Numbered from the stretch's first letter, positions 35,522-44,416 are shown. The stretch is 64,000 nt of DNA from Thermohalobaculum sp964576075 (GCA_964576075.1 CAZNTX010000008.1:5640-69639), one strand, 5' to 3'. Translations and numbers: made by a program. The notes: generated by a model from the letters alone, not told the origin.

Positions 35522-35977
35522 TCAGCCGAGAAGGCCGGCGCGGAGGGCGGCGCCGACGGCCATGCGGTCGCCGGCGATATGGAGCGCGCGGGCGGCCTCG
35601 GCAGGGCGGAGCCAGACCGGATGGTGGTCGGCCTCCATCGGCGGGCCGCGGCGCACCACCGCGCGGGCGAGATAGACCGCCTGCACCTTGCGCGCGTGAT
35701 ACTCGTAGTCCCAGAGCCAGGCGTAGCGCTGGAAGGCGCCGAGGCGTCTCGGCGGGCCGCCGTCCGGTCCTGCGATCGCCCAGCCCGTCTCCTCGAGCAC
35801 CTCGCGGTGGAGGGCACGCACCGGGCTCTCGCCGGGGTCGATCCCGCCGCCGGGCAATTGCAGCTCGTCCTTCTGCCAGACGCAGAGCAGCCGCCCCTCG
35901 CGCAGCACGATCCCGTAGGACCCCGGCCTGTCGCGATAGGCGATGCCCGCCCGCGCCGTCTCTCCCACCCGTCGCAT
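35522..35977 (-). CDS. NUDIX hydrolase
   Basis: 151 aa from the ATG at 35977 (GAGAG upstream). An in-frame ATG 93 bp earlier would overlap the start of divergent hslO, so I prefer the shorter form. The Nudix box is complete: GGGIDPGESPVRALHREVLEETGW (G-x5-E-x7-RE-U-x-EE-x-G-U). It hydrolyses a nucleoside diphosphate linked to another moiety; substrate unknown. Confidence 0.88.
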   Translation of the reverse strand: MRRVGETARAGIAYRDRPGSYGIVLREGRLLCVWQKDELQLPGGGIDPGESPVRALHREVLEETGWAIAGPDGGPPRRLGAFQRYAWLWDYEYHARKVQAVYLARAVVRRGPPMEADHHPVWLRPAEAARALHIAGDRMAVGAALRAGLLG

Positions 35978-36068
35978 GGCGCTCTCATGCCACGCTCCGT
36001 GCTGCGGCGCAAACGGGTTTGCCAGCGCCGGGCGGAATCGCGTAGGCCAAGGGCGAAAGCGAGGCGCC

Positions 36069-37085
36069 ATGACCGACCCTACCGACGACGCCCCGGTTCA
36101 TGCCGGCGACGACATGCTCCTGCCCTTCGAGCTCGAGCGCGCACGGATCAGAGGCCGTTTCGTCCGGCTCGACCGCACGTTGCAGACCATCCTGACCCAG
36201 CACCGCTACCCGGCCGCCGTCTCGGCGCTCGTCGCCGAGGCGACCCTGCTGACCGCGCTGATCGGGCAGGCGGTGAAGCTCCGCTGGCGGTTCTCGATCC
36301 AGATCCGCGGCGAGGGGGCGGTGCGCCTGATCGCGACGGACTATTTCGCCCCCGAGGCCGAGGGGGCGCCCGCCCATATGCGCGCCTATGCGAGCTTCGA
36401 CCGGGGCGAGGTCGCCTCCCGGCGCGGTCCGCCCTATGCGCTCCTCGGCCACGGGGTGCTCGGGGTGACGATCGACCAGGGCCCCGACATGACGCCCTAT
36501 CAGGGGATCACGCCGCTGACCGGGACCTCCCTGACCGACTGTGCGGAGACCTATTTCGCGCAGTCCGAACAGCTCGCGACGCGCTTCACCGTGCTCTCGG
36601 CGGCGGCGCAGGCGCCCGGCGGGGAGACCCGCTGGCGTTCGGCGGGGATGATGCTGCAGCTCTTGCCGGAGGCGGCGGCGGGGCCTGCGCCCGACCGGCC
36701 GTCCGGCACGGAGGGGCTGATGACGGCGGACGACGTCGCCGCCATGGGCACGCGGGAGGAGGACTGGACCCGGGTCAACATGCTCGCCGCGACCGCCGAG
36801 GAGCATGAGATGCTCGGGCCCCATGTGAGCCCCGAGCGGGTGCTGACCCGGCTCTTCCACGAGGAGCGGCCCGCGGTCTATCCCGTGCAGCCGGTGGCCT
36901 TCGGCTGCACCTGCTCGGCGGAGCGCGTCGAGGCGGCGCTCGCGCAATACTCGGCGAAGGACATCGCGAGCATGACCAACGAGGCGGGGGAAGTGACGGC
37001 GGACTGCCAGTTCTGCTCGGCCCATTACCGCTTCGCGCCCGAAACGCTCGGCTTCGAGGCGGAGGGCCGCGGCGAGGACCGTTAG
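36069..37085 (+). CDS. hslO: Redox-regulated holdase chaperone Hsp33
   Basis: 338 aa. The C-terminal redox switch has the four zinc-binding cysteines as C280-x-C282 and C313-x2-C316. Family text such as ATLLTALIGQAVKLRWRFSIQIRGEGAVRLI and GYVEQSEQL-like TYFAQSEQLATRF is present. Oxidation and unfolding release zinc and activate holdase function against protein aggregation. Divergent from the NUDIX gene with about 90 bp between starts; followed 19 bp later by a stem-loop element. Confidence 0.95.
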   Translation: MTDPTDDAPVHAGDDMLLPFELERARIRGRFVRLDRTLQTILTQHRYPAAVSALVAEATLLTALIGQAVKLRWRFSIQIRGEGAVRLIATDYFAPEAEGAPAHMRAYASFDRGEVASRRGPPYALLGHGVLGVTIDQGPDMTPYQGITPLTGTSLTDCAETYFAQSEQLATRFTVLSAAAQAPGGETRWRSAGMMLQLLPEAAAGPAPDRPSGTEGLMTADDVAAMGTREEDWTRVNMLAATAEEHEMLGPHVSPERVLTRLFHEERPAVYPVQPVAFGCTCSAERVEAALAQYSAKDIASMTNEAGEVTADCQFCSAHYRFAPETLGFEAEGRGEDR

Positions 37086-37499
37086 CCGGGCGCTGAGGCG
37101 GCCCGGGCGCGGCGGCGCGGCCCCGGGCCCCGCCCACCCTGGAGAGGGCGGACCCGGCCCGACCCTCTGCGCGCCCCCCAGGCCCGGGGCCGCGCCGCCG
37201 CGCCCTCCCGTCGGGAGATGGTCACCGGCGGGCGGGCGCGGCGGCGGTCTTGCTGGGCCTCGTCTGGCGATGCCGGGTTCCGGTGTCTGGGCCCGGTCGG
37301 GCATGCCGCTCGGCGGGCGCGCGGAGCCGGGGGGCGGGCCGTCTCTCGGGCGCTCCGGCCTGCGGCGCCGGACCGTCCGCGCTCGGCGCCATCGCGCCGG
37401 CTCGCCCTGGGGCATCCGGCGGACGGTCGGGGGGCGGATAGGTCGCGCCGCCGGTGTCGGGCGCGGTCGGACAGGCCCGCGGGAGCTGCGCGGACCGGC
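37086..37499. other. Interval between hslO and the DUF2927 gene
   Basis: 414 bp between convergent stops. It contains the stem-loop at 37105-37205; the remaining ~290 bp (37206-37499) is GC-rich sequence with no gene, motif or further long repeat that I can see. Confidence 0.6.
37105..37205 (+). repeat. Stem-loop element, shared-loop family, copy 3
   Basis: Perfect 25-bp arms (37105-37129, 37181-37205) enclose a 51-nt loop. The junction is GGGCCCCGCCCACCC, then TGGAGAGGGCGG, nearly the same as the copy after pntB, and the loop ends CCCCCCA. The arms are unrelated to those of the other copies. It starts 19 bp after the hslO stop in the hslO orientation. Confidence 0.75.
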
Positions 37500-38399
37500 T
37501 CAGTCGGCCTCGAGGATGCGGCGGACGATCGGCATCGCCTCGCGGGCGGTCATGCCGGGGCGGAGGCGGCGGTCGTAAAGGAGCGACAGGAGCGCCGCAT
37601 CGTGGTCGGTCATCAGCGCGAACTCCTCGTCGTCGTTGAAGATCGAGGGGCGGAGCGAGGGATCGTCGCGGGCGAGGCCGAGGGTCTGCGCGATCTCCTC
37701 CTCGATGCAGGAGCGCCGCGAGAGCCCGCGCACCTCGGCGCGGATATAGACGACGGCGAAATAGATCTCGTAGGCCCGGCGCGCGCCCGGGGCGTGGTAG
37801 TAGAACTCGGCGGCGCAGGGCCATTTCGGGTCGGCGGTCCAGGCGTCGAAGAGATCGGTGAGGGGGCGGTAGTCGGGCTCCCGGGCGAAGAGCTCGCCCA
37901 CCTGCGCGCGGCCGGGGCGGTCGAGGAAGAAGACCAGCAGGTTGGGTTCGAGGGCGGCGGGGCTGATCGGCAGGCCGGTGGCGCCCGAGAGGCGGGCGGA
38001 GAAGGCGGCGAGCGCTGCGGCATCGGCGCGGTCGTAGGCGCCGAAGAGGGCGTAGCGGATCGGGCCGCCCCAGCGGGTGAGCGGCGCGTCCGAGGCGGCG
38101 TCCACCGGGCGATAGGCGCCGTCCACGATCTCGAACTCCGAGCCGAAGCCGATCTTGGCGAAATTGGCGGCGAGGTCGGCCTTGGTGTAGGGGGCGTCGA
38201 TGGGGGCGCGGTCGGCGCGCAGCTTGCCGGCGGCGCGCAGATCTGCGTCCCATCGGGCGAAGTCGATCGCGGCGCCGGTCTCGGCGCAGAGGCCGAGGGC
38301 GGCGCAGAGCCCGCCGGTCTGGGCGGCGGGGCCGGAGCAGGCGCCGAGCCCTGCGGCGAGGGCGAGGGCGCCGAGAAGGGGGCGGAGGCCAGTGGTCAT
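37500..38399 (-). CDS. DUF2927 lipoprotein
   Basis: 299 aa from the ATG at 38399. Signal peptide MTTGLRPLLGALALAAGLGAC with lipobox LGAC, so membrane-anchored in the periplasm. The C-terminal SCIEEEIAQTLGLARDDPSLRPSIFNDD block, with a Glu-rich segment after a Cys, is the DUF2927 signature. The family is frequent in Rhodobacterales; the S/C-IEEE context resembles a metalloprotease helix without the usual HExxH, so no activity is claimed. Confidence 0.87.
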   Translation of the reverse strand: MTTGLRPLLGALALAAGLGACSGPAAQTGGLCAALGLCAETGAAIDFARWDADLRAAGKLRADRAPIDAPYTKADLAANFAKIGFGSEFEIVDGAYRPVDAASDAPLTRWGGPIRYALFGAYDRADAAALAAFSARLSGATGLPISPAALEPNLLVFFLDRPGRAQVGELFAREPDYRPLTDLFDAWTADPKWPCAAEFYYHAPGARRAYEIYFAVVYIRAEVRGLSRRSCIEEEIAQTLGLARDDPSLRPSIFNDDEEFALMTDHDAALLSLLYDRRLRPGMTAREAMPIVRRILEAD

Positions 38400-38491
38400 G
38401 GGGCGGAGTGAGCCCCAGTTTCCGCCGAAGATCAACCGGATCAAACGGATCGGCCGCGCGGGTGCGCGCGGGGCGGCAGAGGGAGCGGGCG

Positions 38492-39175
38492 ATGTGCGGG
38501 CGATTCGCGGTGGGCGATCCGGACCGGGCGGTCTGGGCGGAGTGGCTCGGGACGGAGGGGGAGGGGCCGTGGGCCCCGCCCAACTGGAACGTCGCGCCGA
38601 CCCAGGAGGCCGCGATCGTCACCGACGAGCGCGGCCCCGGCGGGGGGCGCGTGCAGCGCCTCGCGCGCTGGGGGCTCGTGCCGCGCTGGTGGAAGAAACC
38701 GCTCGGGGAGCTCAAGGCCTCGACCTTCAACGCGCGCTCCGAGGAGGCGGCGGGAAAGCCGATGTTCCGCGACGCCTGGGCGCGGGCGCGCTGCCTGGTG
38801 CCGGCGCTCGGCTATTACGAATGGACCGGGAAGCCGGGGGCGAAGCGGGCCTATTTCGTGACCCTCCAGGGGAACGCGCCGGGGGTGGCCTTCGCCGGGC
38901 TCTGGGCGGAGGCGCGGGTGGAGGGGGAGCGGGTGGTCTCCTTCACGATCCTCACCTGTCCGGCGGGGCCGGGGACCGACCATCTCCATCCGCGCGCGCC
39001 GGTCATCCTCGATCCTTCCGACTGGGCGGGATGGCTCGAACGGCGCGCGGAGCCGGGGGGGCTGATGCGTGCGCCGGCGGCTGGGCGGGTCTCGGTTCGC
39101 GAGGTCGATCCGCGGGTCGGGCGCGTCTCGGAGAACGGGCCGGGGCTTCTGGAGCCTGTGGGGCTCGACCTCTGA
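38492..39175 (+). CDS. SOS-response-associated peptidase family (HMCES/YedK)
   Basis: 227 aa. Starts MCGRF, so after Met removal Cys2 is the N-terminal nucleophile that crosslinks abasic sites in single-stranded DNA. NVAPTQ, TFNARSEEA, GYYEWTG (active-site Glu) and DHLHPRAPVIL (active-site His) complete the site. It shields abasic sites from error-prone processing. Confidence 0.94.
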   Translation: MCGRFAVGDPDRAVWAEWLGTEGEGPWAPPNWNVAPTQEAAIVTDERGPGGGRVQRLARWGLVPRWWKKPLGELKASTFNARSEEAAGKPMFRDAWARARCLVPALGYYEWTGKPGAKRAYFVTLQGNAPGVAFAGLWAEARVEGERVVSFTILTCPAGPGTDHLHPRAPVILDPSDWAGWLERRAEPGGLMRAPAAGRVSVREVDPRVGRVSENGPGLLEPVGLDL

Positions 39176-39234
39176 GGCCGGCGCGGGCGGCGCCCGGCGC
39201 CGAGGCCCGGAAGCGGGCCGAGAAGCCGCGCCGC

Positions 39235-40152
39235 TCAGGCGCTCCGGTCGCGGGCCAGGGGGTGGTGCTCGGCGACGAGGGCCGCGAGGCGGGCGTCGAG
39301 CACATGGGTGTAGATCTCCGTCGTCGAGAGATCCGCATGGCCGAGCAGCGCCTGCACCGAGCGCAGATCGGCCCCGCCTTCGAGGAGATGGGTGGCGAAG
39401 GCGTGGCGCAGGCCGTGGGGCGTCACCCGCTCGGGCGCGATGCCCGCCTCCGCCGCGAGCCGCTTGAGCTGGCTCCAGACGGCGGCGCGGGAGAGGTGGC
39501 TGCGTCCGCCGACCGAGGGGAAGAGCCAGGGTCCCGCCCCCTGCATTCCCTCCCGATGGGCGAGCCAGCGGGCGAGCGCCTCGCCGGCCGCCGTCCCCAC
39601 CGGCACGAGCCGCTCCTGCCCGCCCTTGCCGGCGACGCGCAGCGCCCGGGGCGCGCCGCGCGCGGCGGCGAGCGGCAGGGTGACGAGTTCGGTGACGCGC
39701 AGGCCCGTCGCGTAGAGAAGCTCCACGATGCAGGCGAGGCGCAGCGCCCGGGCGGTGGCGGCCGGGCTCGCGCCGCCGGTGCGGGCGGCCTCGAGGAGGC
39801 GGCCGACCTCCGCGCGGTCGAGCACCCCGGGGGCAGCGCGGCGCGGGCTCGGGCCCCTCAGCCGGAGCGTCGGGTCGGCCGCGATCCAGCCCTCGCTCCA
39901 GGCGAAGCGGTAGAGCCGGCGGATCGCCGAGAGCCGGCGCGCGCGGGTCGAGGCGGCGCGGCCGGCCGCGTCGAGCGCGGCGAGATAGGCCTCGATCTCG
40001 TCCCGCCCGGCCGTCGCGAGGTCGCGCCCCCCGCCCGCCAGAAACCCCCGGAAATCGGCCAGATCGCGGGCATAGGCGGCGAGCGTGTTGGGCCGGGCGC
40101 CGCGCTCTGCGGCCATCGCTTCGAGGAAGGCCTCGACCCAGGCCCCGCTCAT
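39235..40152 (-). CDS. xerD: Site-specific tyrosine recombinase XerD
   Basis: 305 aa. The N-terminal SAM-like core-binding domain spans about 1-95. The catalytic residues are R152 (ATGLRVTEL), K176, H246 and R249 (HGLRH), H272 (LGHADLST) and Y281 (EIYTHV), all intact. With XerC it resolves chromosome dimers at dif. It is XerD rather than XerC by its GLRHAFATHLLEGGADLRSVQ wording and the neighbour set. The start overlaps the stop of the 45-codon peptide gene upstream (ATGA). Confidence 0.92.
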   Translation of the reverse strand: MSGAWVEAFLEAMAAERGARPNTLAAYARDLADFRGFLAGGGRDLATAGRDEIEAYLAALDAAGRAASTRARRLSAIRRLYRFAWSEGWIAADPTLRLRGPSPRRAAPGVLDRAEVGRLLEAARTGGASPAATARALRLACIVELLYATGLRVTELVTLPLAAARGAPRALRVAGKGGQERLVPVGTAAGEALARWLAHREGMQGAGPWLFPSVGGRSHLSRAAVWSQLKRLAAEAGIAPERVTPHGLRHAFATHLLEGGADLRSVQALLGHADLSTTEIYTHVLDARLAALVAEHHPLARDRSA

Positions 40153-40286
40153 TCCCCCTCCGGCAGCGGCAGCGGGCGGATCACCTCCTCCGTCGGCGCC
40201 GGCAATTCCGAGACCAGGGCGTAGACGACGAGGGCGACGAGCCCCGCGAGCATCGCCCAGAAGAGGTATTTGAGAAGCCGCCCCAT
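40149..40286 (-). CDS. 45-residue membrane peptide coupled to xerD
   Basis: MGRLLKYLFWAMLAGLVALV opens a protein of one transmembrane helix (about 7-26) and a short Pro/Glu-rich tail. The stop overlaps the xerD start (ATGA). It is divergent from aroK with 160 bp between starts. Peptides of this size and start (MGRLLxYLF) in this position are familiar to me from Rhodobacterales, but no function is known. Confidence 0.75.
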   Translation of the reverse strand: MGRLLKYLFWAMLAGLVALVVYALVSELPAPTEEVIRPLPLPEGE

Positions 40287-40331
40287 CCGCTCGACCCCAT
40301 GCCTGCCGAGCGCGCCCTCGCGGCTCGGGCT

Positions 40332-40360
40332 TTGCGCGGGCCGGGGGGCTGGTGTATGCG
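40332..40360 (+). promoter_or_regulatory. Putative promoter for aroK-aroB
   Basis: TTGCGC, a 17-bp spacer and TATGCG, ending 86 bp before the aroK start. The downstream leader is GC-rich with one weak palindrome (GGCGCCCCGGCGCC). Confidence 0.4.
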
Positions 40361-40446
40361 GGGTGGCCCGCCGAGGCGCCCCGGCGCCCGCGGGCGGACC
40401 CTAGCCGTCCGGCGGGGCGAGGGCAATCGTCGCGGAGGGCAGCGCG

Positions 40447-41031
40447 ATGGCGGAGACACGGTCGCGGCCGGGGCTGCGGCTCTTGCGCCCGGTGGTGCTG
40501 ATCGGGCTGATGGGGGCGGGCAAGAGCTCCGTCGGCCTGCGGCTCGCCGAGACGCTCGGCGCCCCCTTCGTCGACAGCGATGCGGAGATCGAGCGGGCGG
40601 CGGGGATGACGATTTCGGAGATTTTCGCGAGCCTCGGAGAGCCCGCCTTCCGCGACGGCGAGCGCCGCGTGATCGCGCGCCTCCTCGCCGAGCGCCCGCA
40701 GGTGATCGCCACCGGCGGCGGCGCCTTCCTCAACGCCGAGACCCGCGGCGCGATCGCCGAGCGTGCCGTCTCGGTCTGGCTGAAGGCCGATCTCGACACC
40801 CTCGTCGCGCGCACCGCCGGGCGCACCCACCGCCCGCTCCTCAACCAGGGCAACCCCCGCGAGATCCTCGCGCGCCTGATCGAGGAACGCTATCCGGTCT
40901 ATGCCGAGGCCGACTGCCATGTGGAGAGCCTGCGCGACCAGAGCCACGAGGCGATGGCGGCGCGCATCCTCCGCGCGCTCGAGGCGCATGGGCGCGAGAC
41001 CGGGGATGCGGTGATCGGGAGGGGGCCATGA
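40447..41031 (+). CDS. aroK: Shikimate kinase
   Basis: 194 aa. Walker A GLMGAGKSSVG (about 20-30), the shikimate-binding DSDAEIE and FRDGERRV, and GGGAF are all present. Phosphorylates shikimate at the 3-OH in aromatic amino-acid synthesis. Overlaps aroB by ATGA. Confidence 0.96.
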   Translation: MAETRSRPGLRLLRPVVLIGLMGAGKSSVGLRLAETLGAPFVDSDAEIERAAGMTISEIFASLGEPAFRDGERRVIARLLAERPQVIATGGGAFLNAETRGAIAERAVSVWLKADLDTLVARTAGRTHRPLLNQGNPREILARLIEERYPVYAEADCHVESLRDQSHEAMAARILRALEAHGRETGDAVIGRGP

Positions 41032-42152
41032 GCGAGACGGATCGTGCGCGCGTCGAGGTGGCCCTCGGGGCGCGGTCCTATGCGATAGAGATCGGGCCGG
41101 GGCTGCTGGCGGAGGCCGGCCGGCGCATCGGCCCGCTCCTGCCCCGCCCGCGGACCGTGATCGTGACCGACGCGACGGTGGCGGCCCTCCATCTCCCGGC
41201 CCTCGAGGCGGGGCTCGCGGCGGAGGGGATCGAGAGCCGGGCCATCGTGCTGCCCCCCGGCGAGGCGACGAAGTCGATGCATGTCCTCGCCTGGCTCGTC
41301 GAGCGCCTGCTCGCGCTCGAGGTCGGGCGCGACGACGTGGTGATCGCCTTCGGCGGCGGCGTGATCGGCGATCTCGCGGGCTTCGCCGCGGCGATCGCCC
41401 GGCGAGGCGTCGATTTCGTGCAGATCCCGACGACGCTCCTCGCCCAGGTGGACAGCTCCGTCGGCGGCAAGACCGGGGTGAACGCACCCCAGGGGAAGAA
41501 CCTCGTCGGCGCCTTCCACCAGCCCCGGCTGGTGCTGGCCGACACCGAGGCGCTCGAGACCCTCTCCGAGCGGGAATTCCTCGCGGGCTATGCCGAGGTC
41601 GCGAAATACGGGCTTTTGGGGGATGCGGAGTTCTTCGCCCGCCTCGAGCGCGACGGGCCCGAGATCGCCCGCGGCGACCGGGCGCTCCGCGCGGCCGCGA
41701 TCCGCCGCTCCTGCGAGATGAAGGCCGAGATCGTGGCGCGGGACGAGCGCGAGGCCGGCGACCGGGCGCTCCTCAATCTCGGCCACACCTTCGGCCACGC
41801 CCTCGAAGCGGCGACGGGCTATTCCGACCGGCTGCTCCATGGCGAGGCGGTGGCGATCGGCTGCGTCCTCGCCTTCGAGGCCTCGGCCCGGATGGGGCTC
41901 TGCGCGCAGGAGGCGCCGGGGCGGGTGGCGGCCCATTTCGCCGCGATGGGCATGCGCCGCCGCCTCGCCGACATCCCCGGCCCGTTGCCCGACGCAGACG
42001 GGCTGATCGCGCTGATGGCCCAGGACAAGAAGGCCAAGGCCGGGCGCCTCGCCTTCGTCCTCGCCCGCGGCATCGGCGCGGCCTTCCTAACCCGCGAGGC
42101 CGATCTCGACGCGGTCCGCGCCGTCCTCGCCGAGGGCCTCGCCGCGCGCTGA
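41028..42152 (+). CDS. aroB: 3-dehydroquinate synthase
   Basis: 374 aa. NAD-binding GGGVIGDLAGFAAAI, TTLLAQVDSSVGGKTGVN and the metal-ligand region NLGHTFGHALE are diagnostic. Converts DAHP to dehydroquinate, the second step of the shikimate route, upstream of the aroK reaction. The aroK-aroB arrangement is the common alphaproteobacterial one. Confidence 0.97.
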   Translation: MSETDRARVEVALGARSYAIEIGPGLLAEAGRRIGPLLPRPRTVIVTDATVAALHLPALEAGLAAEGIESRAIVLPPGEATKSMHVLAWLVERLLALEVGRDDVVIAFGGGVIGDLAGFAAAIARRGVDFVQIPTTLLAQVDSSVGGKTGVNAPQGKNLVGAFHQPRLVLADTEALETLSEREFLAGYAEVAKYGLLGDAEFFARLERDGPEIARGDRALRAAAIRRSCEMKAEIVARDEREAGDRALLNLGHTFGHALEAATGYSDRLLHGEAVAIGCVLAFEASARMGLCAQEAPGRVAAHFAAMGMRRRLADIPGPLPDADGLIALMAQDKKAKAGRLAFVLARGIGAAFLTREADLDAVRAVLAEGLAAR

Positions 42153-42158
42153 CGCGCC

Positions 42159-42935
42159 TCAGGCTGGCGGGAGCGCCAGGAGATCGGCGTGGGAGACCCG
42201 CACCTGCACCGCCCCGCGCCGCGCCACCGCCCAGGCCTCCGCCCGCGGCCCGAGCGCCGGGCGCACCGCCGCGCCGACCCCCTCGGCCAGCGCCGCGATG
42301 AGCGCCGCGTCTGCGGGCGCCGCGAGCCGCCAGTCGCTCGGTCCCTCGATCACCCTGTGCCCGGCCTCCCGGAGCAGGCCCGCCAGCGCGCCGTGCGCCT
42401 CCGGCCCGAGCGCCGGCCCGAGCCCCTTGTCGCGGCGCTGATCTGCCAGGAAGGCGGCATGGACGGCGCCGTCCTCCGGATGCGCCGGCGTCCAGTCCTC
42501 CGCCCCGGTGTAGCTCAGCACCGCCAGGAGCGGCAGCCGCCGGCGGGCGAGGGCCGCGACGAGCCGGGCGATCCAGTCCCGCCCCGCAAGGTCGAAAAGC
42601 GCCGAGGCGGCGACGAGATCGGGCCGCACCCGGTCGAGAAGCCCCTCGATCCCCCCGGCCAGATCTGCGGTCTCCGCACTCGCCACGACCCCCGGCGGCG
42701 CCTCCGCGCGCGCCAAGAGCCCCGCATCGGCATCGACGAGATGCCAACGCTGCCCCTCGGCCAGCAGCGGCGCCGTCCCGCGCATATTCGCCCCGGTCCC
42801 CGCGCCGAGATCGAGCACCCGCAGCCCCGCGCGCCCGGCGAAGGCACGCCCGAGCGCCGCCGCCACCTCCGGGTTGCGCGCCCGCGCATCGGCCGGGGCA
42901 CGCAGCGCGAGCCAGTCGGCGGCGAAGTCCCCCAA
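42159..42935 (-). CDS. SAM-dependent methyltransferase of the pterin-like operon
   Basis: 258 aa from a TTG five bases after the upstream glycosyltransferase stop; no ATG or GTG is available near. Motif I is LRVLDLGAGTGANMRG, followed by HLVDADAGLLARAEAPPG and DLVAASALFDLAGRDWIARL. Last gene of the minus-strand operon (MDR dehydrogenase, pterin-synthase-like, glycosyltransferase, methyltransferase). Its substrate is presumably the product of the glycosyltransferase. Confidence 0.8.
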   Translation of the reverse strand: MGDFAADWLALRAPADARARNPEVAAALGRAFAGRAGLRVLDLGAGTGANMRGTAPLLAEGQRWHLVDADAGLLARAEAPPGVVASAETADLAGGIEGLLDRVRPDLVAASALFDLAGRDWIARLVAALARRRLPLLAVLSYTGAEDWTPAHPEDGAVHAAFLADQRRDKGLGPALGPEAHGALAGLLREAGHRVIEGPSDWRLAAPADAALIAALAEGVGAAVRPALGPRAEAWAVARRGAVQVRVSHADLLALPPA

Positions 42936-42939
42936 GGCC

Positions 42940-44001
42940 TCAGCGCCCCGCGAGCACGGCCGAGACGGCGCCGGCCACCTTGGCGGCGGTCTCCCCCCAT
43001 CCCGGCAGCCCGGGCGCCGCGGCAGCGGCGCGCTCGGCGAGCGCCGCCCGCGCCCCCGGCTCCGCGAGGAGCGGCCGCAGAGCCGCGACGAGCTCCTCCG
43101 CATCGCCGGGCGGCACCAGCAGCGCCGCCCCCCGCGTCGCCTCCGCGATCGCCGGCACGTCTGAGCCCACCACCGGCAGCCCCCGCCCCAGCGCCTCCGC
43201 ATAGGCCATCCCGAAGCCCTCGTAGCGCGAGGCGAGGACGAAGAGATCGGCCCGGTCGTAGAGCGCCGCGAGCCGGTCCGCATCCGCCGCGCCGAGGAAC
43301 CTGACCCGGCCCTCGAGCCCGGCCTCCCGCGCCTCGGCCGCGAGCGCGGCGGCACAATCCGCGTCCGCCGCCGGCCCCGCGATGTCGAGCCGCCAGGGCA
43401 GGTCGGCCAGCCGGGCGAGGGCCGCGAGCAGCACGTCGTGCCCCTTGCGCGGGGTCAGGCTGCCGACGGAGAGGAGCACCGGGGCGGCCTCCCCGCTGCC
43501 GCGTGCCTTGGGCGCGGGGTCGGTCCCCGGCGGGGCGACGGTGAGCCGGTCCTCCGCCACGCCGTAGCGCTCGGCGAGGATCGCGGCCGTCGCCCGGCTC
43601 GTCGCCACCACATGGGCACACGCCCCGAGCGCCGCGCGCTCGCTCGCTTCGAGCCGCCCGGCCTCCGCCTCCGAGAGCCCGGTCTCCAGCGCGAGCGGGT
43701 GGTGGCAGAGCGCGATTACGGGCGTGCCCGCCGCCCGCAGCGTATCCGGGGAAAGCACGCCGAGGGCGAGCCCGTCGATCAGCACCGGCCAGCCCGCGGG
43801 CAGGAGCGCGAGCCGGCGCTCGGCCTCGGCGAGGGCCGCCTCGCTCGGCCGGGGAAAGCCCCCCGGCAGCGGCCAATGGCGCAGGATCAACCCCTCGCCG
43901 GGGGCCGCCTGCAGGAGCCTCCGGGCATAGCCGTAGCCCCCGCTCGGGGTCGCGAGATCGCCCGGGACCGCGAGGAGCGCCCGGGGCCGCGCCCCGCTCA
44001 C
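42940..44001 (-). CDS. Glycosyltransferase family 4 of the pterin-like operon
   Basis: 353 aa from a GTG overlapping the upstream stop (GTGA). Acceptor domain: GDLATPSGGYGYARRLL. Donor domain: VLLSVGSLTPRKGHDVLLAALA and DLFVLASRYEGFGMAYAEALGRGLPVVGSD, including the E-x7-E motif. The middle segment CHHPLALETGLSEAEAG is typical of a small GT4 subgroup seen beside pterin-synthase-like genes. No membrane segment. Confidence 0.86.
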   Translation of the reverse strand: MSGARPRALLAVPGDLATPSGGYGYARRLLQAAPGEGLILRHWPLPGGFPRPSEAALAEAERRLALLPAGWPVLIDGLALGVLSPDTLRAAGTPVIALCHHPLALETGLSEAEAGRLEASERAALGACAHVVATSRATAAILAERYGVAEDRLTVAPPGTDPAPKARGSGEAAPVLLSVGSLTPRKGHDVLLAALARLADLPWRLDIAGPAADADCAAALAAEAREAGLEGRVRFLGAADADRLAALYDRADLFVLASRYEGFGMAYAEALGRGLPVVGSDVPAIAEATRGAALLVPPGDAEELVAALRPLLAEPGARAALAERAAAAAPGLPGWGETAAKVAGAVSAVLAGR

Positions 44002-44399
44002 GCGAGCGGCCCCTCGAACCAGGCCCGCGCCACATGGCTCTCGTGCAGCGTCACCCGGATCTTCGCGAGCCCGTCGGAGCCCGGGCCGAGCGCCCCCTCC
44101 CGCGCCGCCTCGGCCATCCGCTCGAAGATGTGGCGGCAGAGGAACTCGGTGGTGGTCAGCTTGCCCGCGAACTCGGGCCGCTCGTCGAGATTGGCGTAGT
44201 TGAGCGGCGCGAGCGCCGCGGCCAGCGCCTCCTGCGCCCGGCCGATATCGACGACGAAGGCATGCTCGGTCAGCGCCTCGCGGAAGAAGGCGACGTCGAC
44301 CACGAAGGTCGCCCCATGCATCTTCTGCGCCGGGCCGAAGACCTCGCCCGGCAGCGAGTGGGCGATCATGATATGGTCGCGGACCTCGACGGCATACAT
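43998..44399 (-). CDS. 6-pyruvoyl-tetrahydropterin-synthase-like protein lacking canonical catalytic residues
   Basis: 133 aa, correct length for QueD/PTPS, with the opening VRDHIMIAHSL. Compared with QueD, His14 and His28 keep two zinc-ligand positions. The third ligand (HGH) is Ala30, the catalytic Cys position holds Ala24 (PAQ), and the Asp-His dyad (LDHxxLN) reads LNYANLD. A C-terminal LHESH keeps an acidic residue at the pterin-anchoring position. The fold is therefore retained but standard carboxytetrahydropterin chemistry is doubtful. A strong AAGGAG precedes the ATG. Confidence 0.85.
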   Translation of the reverse strand: MYAVEVRDHIMIAHSLPGEVFGPAQKMHGATFVVDVAFFREALTEHAFVVDIGRAQEALAAALAPLNYANLDERPEFAGKLTTTEFLCRHIFERMAEAAREGALGPGSDGLAKIRVTLHESHVARAWFEGPLA

Positions 44400-44416
44400 G
44401 GGGGGCGCTCCTTCGC

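Noticed and set aside
35978..36070. Longer NUDIX form starting at 36070
   Set aside because: Would overlap the hslO start and add a Pro/Arg-rich stretch with no family match.
43998..44399. Naming the gene queD
   Set aside because: Catalytic Cys, third zinc ligand and Asp-His dyad are not conserved, and no queC/queE/queF is adjacent.
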